The notes under the pieces are model-generated. The model did not search any database. It saw only the letters and a program-made list of their open reading frames with translations, and was not told the origin of the DNA. A stretch of DNA of 64,000 nt from the NCBI GenBank assembly GCA_028015205.1, contig CM051519.1, forward strand, positions 44,497,979 through 44,561,978, given 5' to 3'. The position numbers and the translations under genes were made by a program. Below are positions 1 to 15,300 of this stretch, piece after piece (the first letter of the stretch is position 1; every line of letters begins with the position of its first letter). This DNA is from Mytilisepta virgata (lineage: Eukaryota; Mollusca; Bivalvia; Mytilida; Mytilidae).

Positions 1-282
1 AATAAAAAAAATTAACTAATGACTAATCTGTGGTCCCATGTCCATTTGTGGGTTACTGTTTTTTAAAGACACAGGAAAACTTTCAGACTTTTTTTAATGA
101 TATCTTTTTCCTTTTAATACATAATGTAAATTTTACCAGATGGTATTGATATAAATAGATTGCAAATGAAACATGAAGCAGCCTTGATCAGTAAATATTA
201 TTAGAAATGCAACTATAGTACATGCAAACATTTAATTCCCTCTAACACTGCAGGATATTGTAAGGACATATTTATAGTATAC

Positions 283-360
283 CTTCCAGACAGGTGAAAA
301 TTTCTCCATCTGAGCTGTAGTAACATCTGTACCCATTACACCTAGTATGGTTTGATTGGA
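283..360 (-). CDS. CACNA2D: alpha-2/delta exon 17 (last exon in window)
   Basis: This exon is 78 nt, phase 0, between ATATTTCAG and GTATAC. It encodes NQTILGVMGTDVTTAQMEKF, aligning with [20 protein letters not shown] of the Cache domain. The gene continues to the left of base 1. Confidence 0.92.
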
Positions 361-3300
361 CTGAAATATATAAAAATTTATCAATGTTTTTCTCCTATAA
401 ATTATACTGATTTAAAGGCAAACACAATATTAGATTACTATTATTATATACATGTATTTAGTCATTTTGGCATTTTTGAAATTGCTCTTCAACCTTTTGG
501 ATTGTTGTTTTGGTTTTCACCATTTTAGGCCTTGAGCACAACTAATGAGTCATAAATCAACGAAATGTGCACATCTTTTGCATCAAAACTAGTATCCAAA
601 TAATTGACTAATATTGCCAAACATCAGTTACAGGTAAGCATGAACTTTGTTATAAAATTACATTTTCATACAAGTACATGTATGCCTCTGTAATGATTGA
701 CAAATAAACTTTAACTAAATAACCTTGTTACTTTTAACTAGTTAAAAAAAAATTCATCATTGCCTATTACCGGTAGTATATGCTCTACACTTAGAAAAAT
801 ACAGTACATGTATATGGTCATGATATTTTTAATTCTGACATTTAATGTTCATATTGAACAATCTAAAACTAAATCTTTGTAAACTAGACATCAGCAGCAT
901 CTACATGCGAGCACTATTATTTTTTTTTTAAGATTAAAAAAAGTTATACCTCCTTGTCATTTGTATCTGATGTGTTATAAACTGGTAAAGTAACTGTGGT
1001 CATCATACCCAAGCCCTATACAAAAAGCAACCATTTAAAATTATATTGTACATAAAACAGTCATGTAAAATGGTTTTAAAAATATTTTTCAAAATTTACA
1101 GCATTTTCTTCATAGTAGACAATGTACTTTGAAAGCCAATAAAGGTTACTTAGATCAAAAAAAATTTTCTATGCTATTCATTCACAAATTCACAAAATTT
1201 ATGCATATAATTTGAACTAAAAAATGTCTAGTAAAAGCAATACAGATTTTCGTTCATCACTGTTTATAAGCAGATTTTTTTTCTGTTGGAAAACCTTATT
1301 ACACATAATATGCAAAAATATCCACAAAATTTTATCAAATCATATAGAAAGAAATTATCACCGATTGAAAGAGTAAATAAGTGCTATCTTTATCTATAAA
1401 TTAATGTCACATGAACCTGTCTTTTTAATCTTATGATGAGCCTTTTTTAATACCCACTATAGTATGTCATTACTGGAGCAAGACCTGCTTAACCATCCAG
1501 AGCACCTGATACACCTCTTTGTGACAAGATTACAATACAAGTGCTTTGGTTTTTTTTGTGTGTTGTTCTATATCTTTATCTTTATATGGTATTTGATCTT
1601 TTTCACTGTAATTCCTTGTTCTCATGTTTTAACCGTATCTTTGGATTTTCTCCTTTACCATTATTCTTGGTATTCCTTTACCGATATCTATTTAACCATT
1701 TTTATGATTTTCAAGAAAACAACTGTAAACCATTAACAAGTACCATCTCCAATGAATGGAAAAAAGTAATTTTGGAAACAGTATGCAGAGTAAGCCTACT
1801 TAGTTCACATACAATACTTATCATTCTTGATGGTCAGAAACAAAGCACAAAATAAAACCTTGAAAATTTTTGTCTGCAAAAAGTTTTTGACCTATACTAC
1901 AGTACACATTTAAATAAATTTATGAAATATCAGAAGAAAAATGTTATCTTTGAAGAAACCAGTGCATAACTAAACTACAGAATTCAAATTCAACTAGTTA
2001 TACATGTACATGTATTACTCATAAGTAGAAAGTTTAAACTTCTTTAGATAAATATACTCAGACTTCTAACATCATCTTTGTATAGGATGTCATGCAAAGC
2101 TTACAATACAAGGACTGTTAAAAATGAAGGCTGACATACAAATGTCTCATGCAATATTAGTTTAAATAGATGAATTTCGAACATGACAACATAATAGTTA
2201 GTATTCAAATAGGTACACACTGTCCACAGATTTTAGTAATTATACAATAGACATCAAAAAGGACAACAGATCAATTAAACTCAAAAGAGTGATGGACAAG
2301 TATAAAAAATGTACAATGATCTTATACCAACCAAACAGCTTTTAAACAGGGTTTAGTACTTGTACAAATTCCATTTAGCTTCCTTACAATTTAAATCTTT
2401 AAATAGAACCATTATTTTGAGTATTTTTCAAAATTTTCTTAACTTTTGTGTTAATATGTGAATTTCTGGCAATTGGTAAATTCTTATGGTACTACATTCA
2501 ATCCACATTGGTTAGGGCTGTCTGGGTTCAACAAATTTTCTTATAGGAGAAAAGCAATGACCTGTAAATGTGTTTATCCTGCAGTGACATACTGGATTAA
2601 TTCAAACATGTTCACAATTCATCCAGACATGTTTACAATTCACTGTTTTTCATATGGATCCCAGGAAAATTGGATAAATTCAAATAGAGGATGTGGACTT
2701 GATACTGAGCAATATAAATTGGAATATACAGGGAAGAGAGTACTGCTCCCCAAAATGAAATTCTTAACACCACATCTGATATGCCAGAATGCAGGTGAGT
2801 TAATATAAAGTTTTGGAATAAATTTGTACATTTAAGTCTTCCATTTTACAATTCTATATATGTGTGGAGTCTTTATTCAGAATGAGAAACTGTCTGAGTG
2901 AACCGGTGATTCAAATTATCTCTGCCATTTCCAGTGTTGTGATGACAAATACTTTCTTGTCAGTTCAATTTTTATATTTATAAAAAACAACCAGTCTTTT
3001 GTCAACATTGACATATAAAAATGTTTGGTTGGTATATTAGCAACAACAATAAAACAGAGGAGTTTCTACTTAATTTCTTTTCAAAATTCTGATTTGATTC
3101 ATCTGGGTATACCCAAAGATCAGTGTAGATGTTGGACCATGTGAAATTCTTGATATTCTGTATAGCCAGGGGTCGACTCAACACTGGAACATATTCCTTC
3201 AAACAAGAGGGGTTAGTCAAGGTTAAATATTGGCCTCTCTACTATTTTTAAATTACTTAATGATGAAACACACTAAACAAGTGATAAAAAGTGGGTGACT

Positions 3301-6300
3301 GCAAATACAAACTTTCCATTCAGCATTCTCTCATTCTGTTAATGACTGGAATGTCAATATGCCACACTGTCAAAATAATTAAAAGCACACATTTTTCAAA
3401 TAAAAAAAAAATATAAAGTACTATCCTATGGGAACTGCAAAGTTAATTTTTTATGCGACATTAACTTAGTTGTTATAAAGTATTTTCTACGATGAAGTTA
3501 AAAACTTCATTTGACAATAACCTTTTCAATTCTGTCTCCTCATAATTTTTAAATGTTCTTGGCAGATGCCAGCGCTGTATTTCTTTGAAAAAATTACTCA
3601 AACATCGTTCCCAAAATTAACAGTTGGAAAATATATTTTCCCCATTTTAGCGATCAAAATGATTTCCAAACATGCTGTTATTAAACCATGGACAGGATTT
3701 AATTATTATTTTAAGGGATCACATTACTAAAATTCAACACTCCCATGCTTCTTTACCAAAGGATCTAGCCTAATACTCCATTGATATTCTTGAAATTTAT
3801 GCCATGCTTTATCTTCTATTAAAACAGGTAAATATTCCTGTCAAAAATAATTTTCAGGATCTACTTGTCACAAATGAAATAAAAGTAATTGTCCTCTAAT
3901 TTACTCTATTTGGTTAAATTCTATACTCATCAATTTTAGTTTTTAGTCAGTACAACCAATATACATCTGTATGATATACAAAGAATAATAAAATATTATA
4001 TGTAAGTCAAGGCCCTTTTCCTGAAAAAGAGGTTAAATGATCCTTAAAGACCTTTACTAGACCCTGATCAAATTAATAGACAAAATGGCATTTACTTTTT
4101 TTCTTTGTACTTTTTTCCCAAGATTTGATATTGATTTAATGCACATTATTTTCACTTCAAAATAATACAATTTTTGCTTAATTTTTCCCCCTATAAATTT
4201 GCAGTTATCAGTACATGTAAATGTAAGAACTGAAGTTACTGCAAAATGACAATTAAAATGTTTCTTTTCATAAAAATAGTTTCTCAGAAAAAAGGATGAG
4301 AATCAGAATTTGTCTTAAAAAAAACCCTTCCCATATCTAATTCAAATTGATAATTACAATTTCTTTTTCTATAAAATAAAAAAACAATTTTCATTTTATT
4401 TAATTCAAAATGAGAATTAAAATTTCTTTTTCCATAAAATAAAAAAAAAAATTTTTTTCTTTCCCATTTTTAATTCAAAGTTAGTCATTTCAGCTACTGC
4501 ACATTATCTCTATTGTTTGTGAAAATTTGTCCTACATCTAAAATCGATTCCTACTGTGCCTAACTGCTACAAAAAACAATGCAAAATTTCCAAAAGAATG
4601 TTTCTCTCCTTCCAAAAAAAAAAAAAAAATGGACAGGCCATGTTTACAATTGTACAATTTGTTATCTCTGTATAGATTGTTAAGAACTGCCACAACATGA
4701 GTTCTTTCAAATGTTATTCCTAAATGAAAGATCCCTTGAAGCCATATTGTTAAAAAAGCCTTGATATTGGAAAGGGCAAAGTAGACAGTGGAAACATTCT
4801 TGACAAGTCTACTAAAACTTGCAAGCAGTCAATCAACAAGTAAGCTTTAGGTTTAATCAAATTTTGAGTTTTATATGGGATAAAACAGATATAGCTCACA
4901 AATTTCAGAATTTTCATTAAGATTAACTTCACTCGTGTCCTTAAAATAAAATCCCCAAAACAATTTTTTTGCTGATATATATTTAGACAAATTACTTTTG
5001 ATATTAAACCTATATTAAATTTTTGTATATTCAATTTATAAAGAATTTTGTTTTTGCTTCTCATGTTTGCCAGTCATCACACAGTTAAAGGGAAATAACT
5101 CAACTGGAATTACAGCTTGAAAGCTTGATTCCTGAAATTGAAATATGGTTTCCAACAAAGACCATACAATATGCAAAAGCTAGATTGTTGATTCACTACT
5201 TGATCAAAAATGTAGAATTCCCAATAGCACATAGGTTGTGGAAAAGGTAATTCCAAGTCCTATTGTAATCTTATGCATGGGAATCTGTTTTTATACCGTC
5301 TTGTCTAAATACACTCTTGACCAAAGTGGACCATCAGGCTTAAAAGTTTTGGCTAGGACAAAAGTATATTCCTGTAGAAAGTAAACAAAAACAAAAAAGA
5401 TAATAGTCTTTGTCTGCATTACATTATAATATACCAGCAATCTTCATACAATACATTAGTACCAAAATATTAAAATGTGCAATATCTAATCTGAAGTGTA
5501 ATAGTAGGCCACCAAAAGTACATGTTTTTTTAAGATTATGAAACACCATTTTTGAGTTTTGTTAAAAAATATTCTTTATTTTTTTCCATTTTTGATGTGT
5601 ATCTAGGTGACTAAGCCAAAATAAACTTCTTCCTAACTGTTACTAATATTTGCCTCAGCTGTATTTAGATGTACTTTCCTTATACTTCAAATCAATCTAC
5701 TTGCACTGGTCTTATTTTCTAGGGTGTTAAATACATTAGAATTTGCATATTTTTTATTTCTTCCTTATTTCAGAAAAAATGCAAACTCCTGTATAAAATA
5801 AATCAAGCCAAATAAAAAAATATGTGGTTCCAGTTACCCTACCTACCCTAAATCTTTTTTGGACATTTTTAATATAAGTACTGTAAAGTCAGAAATGTCT
5901 CTACCATAGACTATTTGTAAGATAAACAATAATCCCAACCTACCTACCATATTTTTTATCTTGATGTAACAGGAACTGCACATATTATTTTACTTGGCCT
6001 TATGGCCTTAAAAATACATGTACATTCTGTTGGCCTATTTTTAATTAAAGTGTATGAACTCCTGCTCCCTTTCAGAATATCAATCAAAGGCAGTAAACCA
6101 TCTAAAATGTCAAGGCTAAGATCCAAACTAAACACAGCTAGATCTAGTATACCCATTTGGATTTTTAAAAGCTTTTGGAATATTTAATTTCGAAAACTGC
6201 AACTGATAATTTTTGCAAAAAATTATAATTGTTAAACTTTTCAATGTCTTCAACTTTTGACCTCAGATGTGCCTTTTGCAAATTAGCTTTGACATCCTAC

Positions 6301-9300
6301 TGATCAAAGAACTGCTAAACCTGTAAATAAAAGCTGCATTATTAAACAAAATGTGAGGTAATGTAATATCCGTCACCACTTCTGTACTGTATTATTACAA
6401 GCAAAAATCTACATATGATTGTGTATCAATGTTATCACATCATTTATCAAAAGTATGCCAGTTTTTTTATTATTCAAGAGCTACTAATGGAAAATGACAA
6501 GACTTAAAGTTATAAAATTCAAGAGGAAAGTTATTTATCACATTATAAAAATTTCCCAAGAAGTATTTCAGTATTATTGAGTTATCACATGACACACTGA
6601 GTCACTGACTATTTTGTTCCATTCTGCTCCCAGCTGTGTATATCTAGAACTCCAAACTTCTCATATTGAAAGAGAGTTTATCCACATAAACACATCATAC
6701 CTTGTAAAATTTTAAACTTTTAATTTTAAATTTAGTCTAAGCCAACAAAGTCGTATAAGTCTATTATTTCTAAGGTCTATGATCAAAGTTCAAACTGTGC
6801 AAAAAACTGTGTAAAGATTGAAGTGTATGTCTTTGATGGGCTTATAATAATAATTTTAACGTAATGTGATAATAATGAAACAGAATCATTTTGTTTAATT
6901 TTAAAGGAAAACAATTGTACCAGTCCGTCAAGGTATAAACTATTCCATTCGAAAACTTGTTGATTTTCTAGTGCGAGAGGACTCGCTACAACCTCTACGT
7001 ATTCCTGTAATAATTTGTAGTTAATTGTTTAGTATCAACTACATTGATATAACCTAAATAAATCCTTTTTTTCCAATAAGTTCATAACAAATGTCAGTAG
7101 TTAAATGAAACAAAAGAAAACAAACATTAATTTGAATCAAGAAAACAATTAAAAATGAATTAGATGAATGTTAAAAAATTCAAAAACATTAATCTCAAAA
7201 ACATCATATAACAATAAACTTACATTTGAAATATCTCTAACCCTACTAATAGAATACCTCTTCTTTTATTATGCTCAACAATAATTAATTTCTTCAAGAA
7301 ATAGAATCAAACTTTTTGTTTTACAGTTTACTTATTATGTTAATTTCATATCATTTCTTACCTGGACTCTTGCCCTGATGGCTCCCATTGCCGGTATTTC
7401 AGAAAATTTACCTAAACATAAATAACAGAAAATTTTAATTCGTTTCCTGTTGTTTTTTTATTAGGATGGAATCATAATAATTAATATTCTTTACTATAGC
7501 AACTACTGGTAGAATAACAACATTGTTTTTAGGGTGCAAATCAAATAACTCCAGTTTTTTTCTCTGCCAGCGGGAAATAATCAGTTATCTTGTTCTCGTC
7601 GATTCACGCGATAATCAATGAAAGCATGATAACTCTCTCGCGAGAATGGACGAGAGCATAATAACTGATATATTGTCTAGGAGTTTAGTTCAGTATAATA
7701 ATAACGTTATGGCCTTCAGAAGGCGGTAATATCCATAATTATTAAATCTTGAAAGGCTTTTGGAAAATTATGTATATTACCTTCTTTTGAAGCCATAATT
7801 GTATATTATGACTGTCAATCCAGCCTGTATCACCCAGGTTTAAGTAAAACACAATTTATCCAGATCAAAGTTTGAACTCAACATCAATGGATTGAAAAGT
7901 TTGTCCAAAATAAACCACATGAACATCATGGTCAGTCTTGGACACAACTGTCATTGAATTTTCATATCTAACAACTGCAATACATGTACATGTATCTTAA
8001 TTTAAACAATAATCAGGCCAAGGAATAAGTTATCAGCATAGTGTGTCAGTGATAATAATTACCTCTGTTAGCACATGCCATCCATTTAATGCCTCTAGTT
8101 GGATTAGCTGTTTGCCCAACAGCGTACGTAAAAACTCTGATCTGGTCCTGCAGATAATATGAAGACATTTTGTTACAAATATTATCATTACAATATGAAA
8201 TAACAACTACCAGAATTTTGTTGTATGCAGATTGTCTTTTACAAATATAAATTTCCAGCATTTTTTTTTTCAATTATTATCAGCTGATGTAATGACGAAC
8301 AGTAGGTAAGAACACATATTTATTAGAAGTTTGGTACACGCAACATTAAAACCTTGACAATACAATCTCCGAATACCAGCATTAGCATCATAAGGTAAAT
8401 ATCTGTTATCCTCTAAAACAATCTAGACAGTTTTTGTTGTCTGAAATTTGCTGCTGGCAAAAAGAATTTTCTTGTCTTTCATGCTTGTGTTTACAATAGG
8501 TAATCTTAACAATAGCTGACAATGTTTTTACAAATACAATTCTGATTTGGAATTTATACTGATTCACCCTAAGCATCTTGTCACACATCAATTGTCAACA
8601 TGTATTCAGCAGTTAAACCATGTTTTTCTTCATCGTGTTTTGTAATTATTCAATAATAAAATGGAGAAAAAAAAACAATATTTGTTTTAAAATATTTAAC
8701 AGTTCCAACCTGTTTAGGACGATTAAAATTTCTTCTTTTGAAGACATTTTCAGCATCATCTGTCCCTCCATCTGTCAGCAACATAATCATTCTATTACAA
8801 TTTGCTCCATTTTCGCTCGAGTTTTTCAACTACAAAAATAAATTAAATTGCATGACTCTCAGAAATTTTAATGGACAGAAACAGAAATACTCAATTTGCA
8901 TTACATTTATATATCACCAACTATACTCTTGCTAAAATACATGTAAATAGCATCATAAAAATATCCAAATTATTTGGAAATACTTACAAAGTTAAAAGAA
9001 ACTAGAAAATGTGTCTATAAGACATGGATGCCCCGCCCTAAAAACAATATAGGTTGCTGAACTGCATTGTACTATACAAGAGGAATGTAGTGGTGAAATA
9101 TCATTGATATATTACTATAGGTTTCTGAGCAATGGAGCTAAATGCAAAACTTAACTGAATCAAAACATACGGAGAAGGGTAAATCTATATGCCCAAACCA
9201 CATTCGTGGCAGGCATAAAAATTATAATCTCTCCCTTACAACAGCAATCAGAATCAAATTTTACAATAATTATAGTATAACTAATCTTGAAATTTGAAAA

Positions 9301-12300
9301 AGTTGCAGACTTTTTCAAATTAAAAATTTAACATATGTTATTCTGTTTACTATGTGAAATATTCAGAAGATTTAAAAAAAAAAAATACAAGGATTTACTT
9401 TTTCACATATAAATTTTCAATTCACTAGTGAATTATCAGATTTTCTTTCACTCGGAAATCCCAGTATTTTACAACACACAATGCAATAATTATGTAAAAC
9501 AAACATTATATCTTTCTGTAAATTGTGATAATTTGGCAACACAAATTACAGCTAAAACACATGGATGTTAAATTTCAGTGTTAAAATTTTGCACTTTGAG
9601 TCAGTACTGTGTTTAATTTTGGCACTAAAATGAATAAAATTAACTGTTATGAGAGCATTATTTACTAATCTGTGTGATGAGCAGTGTCTTGTGTAATGGT
9701 AATAATGTTGTCACTACAAGCTGTCATGATTAACAAATGATACTTGTTGTTTAAATTTTTTTAATTTTTTTTTGAATTGTTTTGATAGATAAATATCATA
9801 ACAACAGTTTAGCCTTAACAAATTTAATAATAATCAAAGCATTGTAACTATAATCAATGTACAAAGCTTTTCCAAGATTAAAAGAGTACAAAATTATTTT
9901 GGAAGTTTATTTTTTTGGATTTGTTTTATTTCGGTGTCATTAATTTTGGCACATTTGCAACAGGCACCAAAAAAAACCAAAATATAACTACAGCCAAAAT
10001 ATCCGAATATACAGTATGTTTACAAACCATATCAAACTGATCAAATGCAAAGTTTAATGCTTTCTCAACATCAGCCATATCTTTTGCTTTTATCTGATCC
10101 ACACCTTCTCGTAATATCTACAAGAACAATGAATATAATTTTTATACAAGTGAAAGTTATATTTCTTTCGGCCACAGACTGTTGTAACTTATCAAATTCC
10201 TGATGATAAAGTAAAATCAATTTTTCAAATATTACTCTTTTTTGTGCTTCAAATTCATATCGTGTAATAATTTATTTAACTTTTCTGTCTCCATTTTATG
10301 ATGTCATAAAATGGGTCAAAGACACTAATGGCCGGGTTGCTGGGTGTTTATTGTAGTGGTGACAAAGGTGATTACAAGATCATGTTGCACATGGGAAATA
10401 ATTCTTGAAATAATTCCATAAAGTGAGGTGCACATCTTCAATATATATAGAAACATTCTATGAAGTTTCAAGGATGTGGGTGAAAAACTGTAGGAGGAGT
10501 TGATTTCACAAAATAGGTACCCTCTATTGAAGATGTCAATAAAAAACGACTAAGTTCCAATGTTTGGAAAAATGGGAAATAATTCCTGAAATAATTCCAT
10601 AAAGTAAGGTGCACATCTTCAGTATATATAGAAACATTCTATGAAGTTTCAAGGATGTGGGTGAAAAACTGTAGGAGGAGTTGATTTCACAAAATAGGTA
10701 CCCTCTATTGAAGATGTCAATAAACAACGACTAAGTTCCAAAGTTTGGAAAAATGGGAAATAATTCCTGAAATAATTCCATAAAATGAGGTGCACATCTT
10801 CAATATATATAGAAACATTCTATGAAGTTTCAAGGATGTGGGTGAAAAACTGTAGGAGGAGTTGATTTCACAAAATAGGTACCCATTTTCCCCGCCCGCC
10901 CGCCGCCACCGCCGCCCGCCCGACATTCACCATACTATAACCCGGATTTGCACTCTGTGCAACCCGGCCAAAAATAAATTAATACGTAATATATATATAT
11001 ATAGTTCCCATCATCTGATTATTAGATGATAACAATGTTTTTCTTTGAGATAATTCATTTGTGTATAAGCTTAGTCTTTTCTAACACCTAATTTCATTTT
11101 ATATCCCTGCATTTTTGAAGAAATTTTGGAGATATTGTCTTGCTCCCATCTGTCTGTCTGTCTTTCCGTCACACTTTCATGTGACCTAAACTCCTCATTC
11201 ATTTCTAAATTCATGCATTTGATTTCTATACAGTATTATCACATACTGTGAGTATATAGATGCGCAATAAGATTTAGAATTTTGATTTTCAAAACTTTGG
11301 GTCCATAGGGGTCAAATTTCGAAAAATGTGGATTTAAGCTTTTGACCCGCTTAACTCCTCATATATTTTTAGTTTTATATATATAAAATAAAAACACAGC
11401 CTGTGTAGATGTGCAATAAGGTTTTAGAATTTTGATTTTCAAAAAATTGGGCCACATTTAGAAAATCACAAATTCAAGCTCGTGACCTAAACTGCTCTTT
11501 TATTTTCCCTTTATACATTTTATTTCTATATACTATTGTCATAAACTATATGTACATGTAGATGTGCAATAAGGTTTTAGAATTTGATTTTTCAAAACTT
11601 GGATCCCACAGGGGATGAATTTTGAAGTTGAAAATTTTAAACTTTTGACCTAAACAGTGATTGAATTCTGGAATTATGAATTTAACTACCGTACTCTTTC
11701 ATTTTTCACCATATGCATTTCCATACAGTCTTGTCATACACTTTATGCACATGCGTAGTTAGGTTATAGAATTTTTATTTCAACAAGACCAATTAGATGT
11801 CTGTACCCATGCAAGAGAATTTTTTTCATCCACTGTTTTCAGTTTCCACAAGATTTAAATATGAAATTTTTTTCTCAAATCACCCCAAAAGGAGAGATGC
11901 ACATCTACAATACAATTAGAATAACTTAAAAATTTCAGAAAAGCCAGGTGATGGGTCTTGGAGTTTCAGTTTACACCAACTAGGTACCCTTCAAACATAA
12001 TGTGCCTAAATGATTCAACAAATGATAAATTTTGATATTTTTTTCTCTCAAATCACACTAAACGGGGAGGTACACATCTTCAACGTGGTTAGAATAAGTG
12101 TGCAATATTTCATAAGTGCCATGTTTATGGTCGTCCAGTTTCAGATTACACAAACCAGGTACCTTTTGTACTGAATGACTAAGTTCAACAATTGATAAAT
12201 TTGACAATTTTTTCTCAAATCACTCCAAAAGGGGAGGTGCACATCTTCAATGTGTTCAAAATAAGTGTGCAAAATTTCAGAAGTGCAGGTTTATGGTGTT

Positions 12301-15300
12301 GCAGTTTCGGATTACACAAAGAAGGTACCATATTCTGTGAAGGACAGATGGACAGACAGATTGACCTGACTTTTAGACGTGTTTCCACCTTTGCGAAGCA
12401 GCTAAAAACTGTGGCCTGTATTCCAACATGTGTGAAAGTGGTGCACAGGGATACAACATGTGGGGAGTGTAGGGATAGCTGTCATTTTTTATCGCCTCCA
12501 TCTAGTTAAAATTGATTCAGTTTGTGAAAGAATTGGTCAACTTAATAATTTGATTTGCCTTTTCAAAAATACAAAAAATGTACAGCATTCCTCACAAGTT
12601 TGGTAACTGTAAAAAAAAGTTAAACTTACTTTTTTATTTCTGTAATTGGCTTGGACAAATTTTTCAAAACAGCTAACAAATGTTACATTTTTGGAAAACT
12701 GAAAAATAAGCATTAGATAAATGAGTTATATGAAAGTTCTTAACATGTAAGTGCCAAATGCCAAAATATTAAGTAAAAACTGGGACCTGTTTAAAAAAAT
12801 TATAAAAAAAACAGATAGAATTTAAATATCCAGTGTTTGATAGGTAATAATTTAAATATAGGAAATCCTCAAATTTTGAGATTTTTAAAAAAAAACCCTG
12901 TCCAAGCTGAATGCTCAAACTCTTTAACAGCTATCACATCTTTTGACATCTTAAAATTACATTGGTTTGTTACTGACTTTGTAAAGGTATTAAAGCTTAA
13001 TATACGATGTAAAACATTTTTGGTAATTTTCATATTGTATTTTGCATAACAACCTATCTTTACCAAAATTTGGTTTTAAAAGCAAAACTGGACATACTGG
13101 CATATGTTTTAGACATTGAATTCCAACATGGTAATACATGTATAGGTAAACATTTTAGAAAAAAAAAGTTACAAATCATTATTGAAAACACAAACCTGTG
13201 AATGGAGCATAGCTATATGCATCCATCTCATTCACAAACTAAGTAGAACATGTACTTATTAAACATATGATATACCTTTAAAATATAATGTACTTACATT
13301 TGCAATATTCACAAAATCATTTTCTCCCAATGTATCTAAAATAGATTTCACTGCAACTTTGATCAAACTTAATGCCTGACCATGTACACTTCCACTCCTA
13401 TAAATAACAAATATTTTAGTTCTTGTAGGTTCATTCCACTTGTGATATATCAATTTTCATAACAAATTCATAATGGAATTCAAATATTCGTCGAAATGCA
13501 GTTTTAATGGTGTGTTACATGTATTACTTGACAAGATGCTGTCCATTTGATAGCAAACCAGATTTTCCTCAATTAATGTTTGGAGCAGCCTCTCAACCCA
13601 CATGATGCTTGTAGTACACTTTCAAACTTGTCACCTGTTTTATCCACTGAAAGTTACAAATCATGCAATTTGGTATCTTTCAAGCAACAAATATTTTACA
13701 AAGGCATGAAAACAGGCACCAAGGGTAAAAATAAATTCAAAGTATCAATAGTTGTGATGCCACATCATTAGCATAAAGGTCAGAGACGTTAAAACACAGA
13801 TTCTGTTCTTTAGAGCACCAAGACCTGTATCACTGTTGTTGAATACCAATAAAAATCAAATTAAATTTAAAATCTGTCTATCAAATAGATAGCTTTGACA
13901 CAAATAATGGAAGACATGAATATTCAAAATGTTGCTTTGTTTGTTTGTTTAGTTGGGGTTTTACGCCGTTTTCAGCACATTTGGCTATTTCGCGGCAGCC
14001 AGTTTTTTATTGGTGGAGTACCCGGAGAGAACCACGACCTTCGGTAGGAAAATTGACAATCCTTGTAGTGTACCCTTTCATTTTCCCACTTACGTATCTA
14101 TAAGTATGAGCATGTCTTTTGGAGAGCTGGATCCCTGTGTATACCTATAACAGACATAAAATTTCTTATATTTTCATGAAAAAAATTAATTTTAATCACA
14201 ACTAAGTAAATAAAAACTTTATACAGACATAAAAAGCTGAACTATTTTATTAATTTACCTGTTTTGGTCAGAAGAAGACAATTTAAAAATTTTCCATTAA
14301 AAATTCCATAAATTTATATGAATGATGACCATGAAATGAAAATCCAGGTAAATTTATATCTGGTAGATTCTGAAGAAAATCTTCCTGGAAAAACTTATGG
14401 GATCCTGCTAAGAAAAAAATAGATCTACCTTACTGGTTAGCTTTAACAAATTACTTATTGTTGGCAGTTCAAATCTTCAAACATAATCATATTCCATACT
14501 TTATAAAATGTTGTACATGTTTACAGGAAGGGGGGTTTACTACCTTTATAACACAGATATCTATATTTCCCTTAATAAATAAATAAAATAAATTACCATG
14601 GTCTCCTCCTAACATCAAAGAGATCAACTTCAGTATCTTTCATGCTCCATTTGCTACCTGTAAAATTAACATGCACAAAAATTAGACTTTTACAGACTAT
14701 AAAAAACTGTGATGTTGCAAAAAACTGCAACTGGCTTTTTGGCAGGATTTCAAAAAATATCTTGTCTTATGTCTTCAATAACAGATTTTCTTAGTCTTAG
14801 TATGTGATAATTAACTTCTGCATTAAATAACACCACCACAAACAAATGTGACTTAGCTGAGTATCTATATATTTCCAAAAGTTTGAATAATGTTTAGATT
14901 AAGGACAAACACACATTTGTACAAATCTATATCTGAAATGTAAAGAAATGTAGTGAAGGCAAAGGTTTCCATCATAAAATAATTATTTGTAAAGTAATAT
15001 TGGACACACAGTTGGATTTTAGGACTGAGGGTCATATGTTAAGGATAAGGGAGACTTTAACATTGATTCCTGTCAGCAAAAAGCAATTATAATGTTTATT
15101 TTTCACAAATATCATAAATTTAAGGATTTAATGCATTTTCAGTGTTTTTGTTGTTTCTCATTTAATGTTTTTTCACATCATGATTTAGTATAAGTTTTTT
15201 CCTGAAAGTGAGTCAGTTTTATATCAGAAATGAAATGAAAGCATTTAAATGGAGAGACTGGCAATACCATCTCATCATACAAACACAGTATAATTTTTTT

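Noticed and set aside
1464..2831. Several short ORFs of 60-116 codons
   Set aside because: Low-complexity or chance ORFs inside intron 15, with no similarity to known families.
13953..14150. 65-codon plus-strand ORF
   Set aside because: It is antisense to a SINE fragment and to alpha-2/delta exon 8.
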